A stretch of 39,500 nt of DNA, taken from Lachnospiraceae bacterium. Its GTDB lineage: Bacteria > Bacillota > Clostridia > Lachnospirales > Lachnospiraceae. Shown in pieces: positions 35,126 to 39,500 of the stretch (position 1 is the first letter of the stretch; each line of letters opens with the position of its first letter). The notes below the pieces were generated by a model, which was not told the origin of the DNA, did no database searches, and saw nothing but the letters and a program-made list of their open reading frames with translations. A program made the position numbers and the translations under genes. The stretch spans positions 1-39,500 of the forward strand of contig JAEEXG010000020.1 in the NCBI GenBank assembly GCA_016291405.1, in the 5' to 3' direction.

Positions 35126-36469
35126 ATGCAAAAACCACAAAAAGAGTTTTTACTTAATCAACTGAATACTTTGAGCGAAAATCATGAGGTTATATGTGAC
35201 ACCTTGGCCGAAGAAGATTTAGAAAAGGGACTTAATACCCTTGTATCCTGTCAGGAAAAGGCAATTGCTCTTGGCGAAGTGATAGAAAAGTTTGAAGGTG
35301 AAGGCTGTCCTTCTATTAAAAAACTTGAAAACTATTGTGAGCTTCTTTATGACATTCACGTAGCTGTTTCTAACGGGAATTCACCTGATTTAGATGAAAT
35401 AAAAGGGAAACTTTCAAGCGCATATGAAGATATAAAAGTAAGCTTTGAAAATGATATTAAAGTAAAAAAAGAAGCTGTTTTTCTTCCTTACAAGGCTTCA
35501 ATGTGGGATGCTCTTGAAACTATTTGGAAAAAGTACGATGCAGACCCTGAATGGGATGCTTATGTTATTCCTATCCCTTATTTTGAATTAAATCCTGAAG
35601 GACAGGTTTCAAAGCGCGTTTACGAAGGAGCAAGTTTCCCAAAGGATGTGCCGGTAGTTTCTTTTAAGGAATACGACTTTGCTGCACGACGCCCCGATGA
35701 AATCTATATAATCAATCCCTATGATGACCGCGGATTTGTGACAACGGTAGATCCGTTTTTTTATACCACAAATCTTAAAAACTTTACGGATTGCCTTGTG
35801 TACGTGCCTTATTTTGTGCTTGACGAGCCTGTCTTAAACAACCTTTCTTATATGGAAAACTTAAAGGGCTTTGTCCTTCTTCCGGGTGTTACCAACTCAA
35901 ACAAAGTAATAGTGCAATCTGAGAAAATGCGTGAAGCATACATTAAGATTCTTGTCGATAAATTCGGTGAAAAATCCAAGGAAATCTGGGAAAAAAGAAT
36001 CTTTGGAACGGGCTCTCCCAAAATTGAAAAAATACTAAACGCAAAGATTACTGATTATGAGATTCCTGAGGATTGGGAAAAGAAGATAATAAAGCCTGAC
36101 GGCACAAGAAAGAAGATTGTTCTTTATAATACAAGTCTTGGGGCATTTTTAGATAACAGTGAGCTTATGATTAAAAAGATAGAAAGAGCCCTTGAAATAT
36201 TTAAAGAAAATAAAGATGAGATTACTCTTTTGTGGAGACCCCATCCTTTGCTTATTTCTACAATTTCTTCTATGCGTCCGGAACTTTTGGATGATTATAT
36301 GAAGATTGTAAACAAGTATAAAGCCGATGACTTTGGAATATACGATGAATCCCCTGATATGGACAGAGCGCTTGTCATAAGTGATGCGTATTACGGAGAC
36401 CAAAGCAGCTTAGTGGTTTTATACGAAAAGATTAATAAGCCTATTATGATACAGAACGTTTTTGTATAA
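35126..36469 (+). CDS. CDP-polyol phosphotransferase-like protein (CDP-glycerol glycerophosphotransferase-like fold)
   Basis: 447 residues. The N-terminal about 115 are helical and charged. The rest looks like a GT-B enzyme related to the CDP-glycerol glycerophosphotransferase (TagB/TagF/TarL) group: FLPYKASMWDALETIWKKYD, VIPIPYFELN, then GTGSPKIEKIL, a Rossmann strand KKIVLYNTSLG, the histidine motif TLLWRPHPLL and the acceptor-end ISDAYYGDQSSLVVLYEKIN, comparable to the RPHP and DYSS motifs of that family. If so, it moves a polyol phosphate from a CDP-linked donor. The three following genes look able to make such a donor, which supports the call. The match is remote, so a plain glycosyltransferase is the alternative. 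Confidence 0.6.
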   Translation: MQKPQKEFLLNQLNTLSENHEVICDTLAEEDLEKGLNTLVSCQEKAIALGEVIEKFEGEGCPSIKKLENYCELLYDIHVAVSNGNSPDLDEIKGKLSSAYEDIKVSFENDIKVKKEAVFLPYKASMWDALETIWKKYDADPEWDAYVIPIPYFELNPEGQVSKRVYEGASFPKDVPVVSFKEYDFAARRPDEIYIINPYDDRGFVTTVDPFFYTTNLKNFTDCLVYVPYFVLDEPVLNNLSYMENLKGFVLLPGVTNSNKVIVQSEKMREAYIKILVDKFGEKSKEIWEKRIFGTGSPKIEKILNAKITDYEIPEDWEKKIIKPDGTRKKIVLYNTSLGAFLDNSELMIKKIERALEIFKENKDEITLLWRPHPLLISTISSMRPELLDDYMKIVNKYKADDFGIYDESPDMDRALVISDAYYGDQSSLVVLYEKINKPIMIQNVFV

Positions 36470-36494
36470 GGAAAATCTTTTGGAGGGTATTTTT

Positions 36495-37160
36495 ATGGAA
36501 TACTTTGAACTTAATGCTTCGATGATGTGTGCCGATTATGGACACTTGGAAGATGAAGTCAGAAGACTTGACGATGCGGGAATAGATTCTTTTCACATCG
36601 ACATAATGGATGGTCGATATGTGCCAAACTTCGCAATGTCTTTAAATGATATGGCTTATATTGCAAAAGCAACAAAGACTCCACTTGATGTTCATCTTAT
36701 GATTGAGCATCCAAATACCCACATTGAATTGTTTTTAGAAAAGCTTCGCCCGGGTGATACAGTTTATATTCATCCCGAAGCTGAGTATCATCCTTCAACC
36801 ACGCTTCAAAAGATAATAGACGCTAAAATGATTCCCGGCATAGCAATCAACCCCGGCACCAGCGTTGAAACTGTAATGGAGATGCTTCAGATTGTAAAGA
36901 AGGTGCTTGTCATGAGCGTAAATCCCGGTAATGCAGGCCAGATGTATCTTCCTTACGTTAGCAAAAAGTACGATAAGATTCTTCCTTTGCAAAAAAAGTG
37001 CGGCTTCGACGTTTACTGGGACGGAGCTTGTGGAGCGGATAAAATCAAAGAATTTGTTCCAAAGGGCGTTAAAGGATTTGTTATTGGTACCACCCTTTTG
37101 TTTGGAAAGACTGATAATTATAAAGAAACCATTGCAAATATTCGTAACATGAAATTCTAG
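36495..37160 (+). CDS. Ribulose-phosphate 3-epimerase family protein
   Basis: 221-residue TIM-barrel enzyme that changes the C3 configuration of a ketose phosphate. The four metal/catalytic residues are in place: His34 and Asp36 in SFHIDIMDGRYVPN, His67 in LDVHLMIEHP and Asp176 in VYWDGACG. The loop VLVMSVNPGNAGQMYLP replaces the canonical VNPGFGGQ, and WDGACG replaces VDGG, so it is a divergent member and may use a different pentulose or hexulose phosphate, such as the allulose-6-phosphate group. The ATG at 36495 follows GGAGGG; an in-frame ATG at 36462 lies inside the previous gene. Placement before a cytidylyltransferase and a polyol dehydrogenase suggests supply of a special precursor rather than central metabolism. 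Confidence 0.85.
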   Translation: MEYFELNASMMCADYGHLEDEVRRLDDAGIDSFHIDIMDGRYVPNFAMSLNDMAYIAKATKTPLDVHLMIEHPNTHIELFLEKLRPGDTVYIHPEAEYHPSTTLQKIIDAKMIPGIAINPGTSVETVMEMLQIVKKVLVMSVNPGNAGQMYLPYVSKKYDKILPLQKKCGFDVYWDGACGADKIKEFVPKGVKGFVIGTTLLFGKTDNYKETIANIRNMKF

Positions 37161-37168
37161 GAGGATGC

Positions 37169-37849
37169 ATGAACATCGCTGTTTTGCTATCCGGCGGAAA
37201 GGGATTGCGGCTTGGAGGAGATGTCCCCAAGCAATACATAACCGTAGCCGGAAAACCAATAATTTCATATGCGATAGATACACTTGTAAAAAGTGGGAAA
37301 TTTGGATTTATTCAGATTGTCTGTGAAAGAGAGTATGAACGCCTTATAAAGAATTGTATGCCAAAGGGCATAGACTATGGCTTTTCGGATCCCGGTGAAA
37401 ACAGGCAGTTGTCAATTCTTAATGCGTTAAGAGATGCCTCGGATCTTTGCGATTCAAAATCCCTTGTATTTATTCACGATGCCGCAAGGCCGTGCCTCTC
37501 TTCAAAAATGATAGACGGTTGTTTTGACGCAATTGCAGGCCATGACGGTGTTCTTCCTGTTCTTCCTATGAAGGATACGGTTTATGAATGCGATGAAAAG
37601 GGCAAAATTGTTTCTTTGTTAAAAAGGGAAAGAATTTTTGCAGGCCAGGCCCCGGAGCTGTTTCTTTTTAAAAAGTATCTTGAAGCAAACGAATCTTTTG
37701 GCAAAAAGAAACTGCTTGAAATCCATGGTTCAACAGAACCTGCAGTAATGTGCGGACTTGATGTGGTTACAATAGACGGAGATGAAGATAACTTTAAAAT
37801 AACCACTCCCATAGATCTTGAGAAGTACAAAAACTTGTTTAGAAAATAA
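37169..37849 (+). CDS. IspD/TarI-family cytidylyltransferase (probably CDP-polyol synthesis)
   Basis: 226-residue nucleotidyltransferase that joins CTP to a polyol phosphate. Signature GGKGLRLGGDVPKQY (9-23), FIHDAARPCLS, the substrate loop LPMKDTVYECDEKGKIVSLL, and ITTPIDLEKYK at the end are standard for IspD/TarI. IspD makes CDP-methylerythritol; TarI makes CDP-ribitol. The families are hard to separate by eye, but the adjacent reductase and epimerase and the downstream use by a phosphotransferase-like protein favour a TarI-like role. AGGAGG precedes the start, 8 bp after the epimerase. Confidence 0.85.
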   Translation: MNIAVLLSGGKGLRLGGDVPKQYITVAGKPIISYAIDTLVKSGKFGFIQIVCEREYERLIKNCMPKGIDYGFSDPGENRQLSILNALRDASDLCDSKSLVFIHDAARPCLSSKMIDGCFDAIAGHDGVLPVLPMKDTVYECDEKGKIVSLLKRERIFAGQAPELFLFKKYLEANESFGKKKLLEIHGSTEPAVMCGLDVVTIDGDEDNFKITTPIDLEKYKNLFRK

Positions 37850-37858
37850 TGGAGCAAA

Positions 37859-38908
37859 ATGAAAGCATACGTCCTTAAGGGAATCAATGAGCTTATAAAA
37901 ACTGAAGTTGAGAAACCTGTCATCGGAGCTGACGACGTTTTGGTAAAGGTGATGGCAGCAGGCATTTGCGGGTCTGACATTCCAAGAATATTTAAAACAG
38001 GTGCCCATGTGCATCCTCTCATTCCCGGCCACGAGTTTTCAGGAAAAGTGGTTGAATGCGGAGTAAATGCTAAGGAATGGGCTGACGCAAATGTCGGTAT
38101 ATTTCCGCTTCTTCCGTGCATGAAGTGTGATTGCTGTAAGGAAAAGCAGTATCAAATGTGCAAAAACTACTCATATTTGGGATCGCGTTGTGACGGAGGA
38201 TTCGCCGAGTATGTAAGGGTGCCCTCGTGGAACTTAATTAAATTGCCTGATAGTCTTTCTTTCGAAGAAGCTGCCATGCTTGAACCGCTTTCCGTAAGTG
38301 CCCATGCAGTAAGAAAAGCTGTTAAAGGTGTTAATAAAGAAGCCTTTGTTTGCGTGTGGGGACTTGGAACAATCGGCCTTATGTGCGTAAGCATTTTAAA
38401 GGCCATGGGATATAACAATATTATTGCTGTAGCAAAGAAAAAACGTCAGATTGAGCTTGCAAACAAGTGCGGAGTATCTGCAAGTTTTTGCGTAGATATA
38501 AATAGTGCGGATGCTTTTTCCGCAATTAGTGAACTAACTAATGGCAATGGCGCAGATGTTTCTTTTGAATGTGTCGGAAGACCTGAATCTGCCGAAGCAT
38601 GTGTTAAGATTTCCGCACCGGGAGCAAAGGTTATGTTTGTCGGAAATCCCGCGTCTGATATGAACTTTTCAAAAGATGTTTATTGGAATATCCTTCGCCA
38701 TGAGTTAACAATTTATGGCACATGGAATTCTTCCTTTACCCACGAGGATGACGATGATTGGCATTTTGTGACGGACTTGCTTAATAAAGGGAAAATTGAT
38801 AAGGATATTCTTATTTCCCATAAGCTTCCTTTTGATGAATTAGAGAAGGGACTTCACATTATGAGGGATAAGACAGAAGATTACACGAAAATAATTGTAA
38901 CTCCGTAA
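37859..38908 (+). CDS. Zinc-dependent polyol-phosphate dehydrogenase (GatD/TarJ-like)
   Basis: 349-residue medium-chain dehydrogenase. Catalytic zinc ligands Cys37, His58 and Glu59 lie in GICGSDIPRIFKTGAHVHPL and PGHEFSG. The structural zinc set is Cys87, Cys90, Cys93 and Cys101. The Rossmann motif is VWGLGTIGLMCVSILKAMGY, followed by AVAKKKRQIELA, where basic residues replace the acidic one of NAD-type enzymes and suggest NADPH. The ICGSDIPRIFK...GAH and LPC...GSRxDGGFAEY stretches are close to galactitol-1-phosphate dehydrogenase. Next to a TarI-like gene it most likely reduces a ketose phosphate to a polyol phosphate (ribitol 5-phosphate or a relative). It is the last gene of the operon. 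Confidence 0.87.
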   Translation: MKAYVLKGINELIKTEVEKPVIGADDVLVKVMAAGICGSDIPRIFKTGAHVHPLIPGHEFSGKVVECGVNAKEWADANVGIFPLLPCMKCDCCKEKQYQMCKNYSYLGSRCDGGFAEYVRVPSWNLIKLPDSLSFEEAAMLEPLSVSAHAVRKAVKGVNKEAFVCVWGLGTIGLMCVSILKAMGYNNIIAVAKKKRQIELANKCGVSASFCVDINSADAFSAISELTNGNGADVSFECVGRPESAEACVKISAPGAKVMFVGNPASDMNFSKDVYWNILRHELTIYGTWNSSFTHEDDDDWHFVTDLLNKGKIDKDILISHKLPFDELEKGLHIMRDKTEDYTKIIVTP

Positions 38909-38937
38909 TATGAGTATCATAAATTTAATGAAAGCAT

Positions 38938-38965
38938 AAGGTTTTCTTTTTACAGAAAACCTTTT
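38938..38965 (+). terminator. Terminator of the flagellin 2 / glycan operon
   Basis: A 10-bp stem AAGGTTTTCT/AGAAAACCTT with loop TTTTAC is followed by TTTTCTTT. Confidence 0.85.
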
Positions 38966-38973
38966 CTTTATGT

Positions 38974-38979
38974 TATTAT
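38974..38979 (+). promoter_or_regulatory. -10-like box placed for a leaderless transcript
   Basis: TATTAT ends 6 bases before the ATG at 38986, and TTTACA (38949-38954) lies 19 bp upstream. Transcription would start about at the A of the start codon. No ribosome site precedes the gene. Confidence 0.4.
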
Positions 38980-38985
38980 TTCACT

Positions 38986-39462
38986 ATGAAAATCGACAGT
39001 AAAAAGAATATCGCCATAAGAACACTTCCTATGGCACTTACAATGATAATAATATTTATTTTTTCCTGCATGCAGGGCGATGACTCCTCCGATACCAGCG
39101 GGGCTATTTTGAATGCTTTGGTAAAGTTGATGGAGGGCGTATCCCATAAAGATTTTTCAGCAAACTTCCTTGGATCCATGCATCTTATCATAAGAAAGCT
39201 GGCTCACGTGACTGAATACGCAGCTCTTGGAGGATGCGCAGGTTTCTTTGCAAAGACTTTTGCTCCCGGGCTTAAGAGCCGAAGTATTTTTGCAATTATG
39301 ATTAGCGTTTTATATGCTACCACCGATGAAATTCACCAATACTTCGTCCCCGGACGTGTCGGCACCTGGAGCGATGTTCTAATAGACTCTATTGGTATTG
39401 TGCTTGGTATTTTGATATATCGAGCGCTAAGCAAAAAACGTGCGAAACACTATCTGCATTGA
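38986..39462 (+). CDS. VanZ-family membrane protein
   Basis: 158-residue protein with about four membrane segments (about 12-28, 70-92, 100-116 and 130-150). RKLAHVTEYAALGG and TTDEIHQYFVPGRVGTWSDV with LIDSIGIVLG are the VanZ signatures. VanZ proteins alter surface properties and low-level teicoplanin resistance, but the biochemical role is unknown. No Shine-Dalgarno sequence is visible before the ATG, which lies right behind a -10-like box. It is separated from the glycan operon by a terminator. Confidence 0.88.
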   Translation: MKIDSKKNIAIRTLPMALTMIIIFIFSCMQGDDSSDTSGAILNALVKLMEGVSHKDFSANFLGSMHLIIRKLAHVTEYAALGGCAGFFAKTFAPGLKSRSIFAIMISVLYATTDEIHQYFVPGRVGTWSDVLIDSIGIVLGILIYRALSKKRAKHYLH

Positions 39463-39500
39463 TTTAGGCAATTGAAGGGGGAAGAGCAGTGGCATAGATG

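Noticed and set aside
36795-37283. 162-residue open frame on the minus strand
   Set aside because: It lies wholly opposite the epimerase and cytidylyltransferase genes, has no ribosome site and reads as a Cys/Leu-rich antisense frame with no known motif.
37169-37849. Housekeeping ispD of the isoprenoid pathway
   Set aside because: It cannot be fully excluded, but the polyol dehydrogenase and epimerase on both sides and the transferase-like gene upstream fit a TarI-type role better than isoprenoid synthesis.
37582-38121. 179-residue open frame on the minus strand
   Set aside because: It is antisense to the cytidylyltransferase and dehydrogenase genes, whose own frames carry clear motifs; its Ser/Thr/Phe-rich composition is typical of a shadow frame.
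39463-39500. Start of a further gene at the right edge
   Set aside because: A purine-rich GAAGGGGGAAGAG is present, but the GTG after it meets a stop after two codons, and the ATG at the last three bases cannot be judged.
1-39500. CRISPR array, prophage or transposon
   Set aside because: No regularly spaced repeats, transposase, integrase or phage genes were seen; the only long repeats are the two flagellin genes.

Overview
The window looks like the chromosome of a motile, Gram-positive-type member of the Clostridia, most likely the family Lachnospiraceae (Butyrivibrio/Roseburia-like). The grounds are a fairly low G+C content, strong AGGAGG-type ribosome sites, lipoproteins with CAC/AAC lipoboxes, LplB/LplC-type sugar permeases, YesM/AraC two-component genes, a FliW-CsrA pair and sigma-28 promoters of the form TAAA-N15-NCCGATAT. 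This placement is inference. No mobile element, CRISPR array, tRNA or rRNA was seen.

Layout. (1) 1-1727: the end of a polar amino-acid ABC importer operon. Its binding protein appears to stop after the first lobe. (2) 1825-2559: nagB, followed by a terminator. (3) 2671-6422: carbohydrate ABC importer 1 (two permeases and a lipoprotein, no ATPase), preceded by a promoter region with a 14-bp direct repeat and an inverted repeat. (4) 6518-8418: a membrane diguanylate cyclase and a small conserved protein. (5) 8495-20398: a late-flagellar cluster flgM-flgN-flgK-flgK-flgL-fliW-csrA-flaG-fliD-fliS-fliT-like-flagellin, divided by sigma-28 promoters. (6) 20444-27954: a sugar-sensing and uptake cassette made of a YesM-type kinase convergent with an AraC-type regulator, ABC importer 2 and a PHP-domain phosphoesterase. 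(7) 28006-38965: a second flagellin followed, without a clear separate promoter, by nine tightly packed genes: an O-acetyltransferase-like protein, two CgeB-like glycosyltransferases, two GT2-TPR glycosyltransferases, a CDP-polyol-phosphotransferase-like protein, a ribulose-phosphate-epimerase-like protein, an IspD/TarI-type cytidylyltransferase and a GatD/TarJ-type polyol-phosphate dehydrogenase. (8) 38986-39462: a VanZ-family membrane protein that may be read from a leaderless mRNA.

How the genes work together. FlgM holds sigma-28 until the hook is complete. FlgN, FliS and the FliT-like protein chaperone the late export substrates FlgK/FlgL, flagellin and FliD. FliW and CsrA should couple flagellin level to flagellin translation. 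The sequence supports this directly: GGA triplets sit in hairpin loops in the leaders of flaG and of flagellin 1, and a near-consensus CsrA site lies just upstream of the flagellin 1 ribosome site.

The most novel proposal is the 29725-38908 operon. It combines glycosyltransferases with what reads as a CDP-pentitol synthesis module and a phosphotransferase-like enzyme, directly downstream of a flagellin gene. I infer that this organism decorates its flagellin (or another surface polymer made with it) with a polyol-phosphate-containing glycan, a teichoic-acid-like modification. The enzyme families are recognisable, but the product and the target are inferred.
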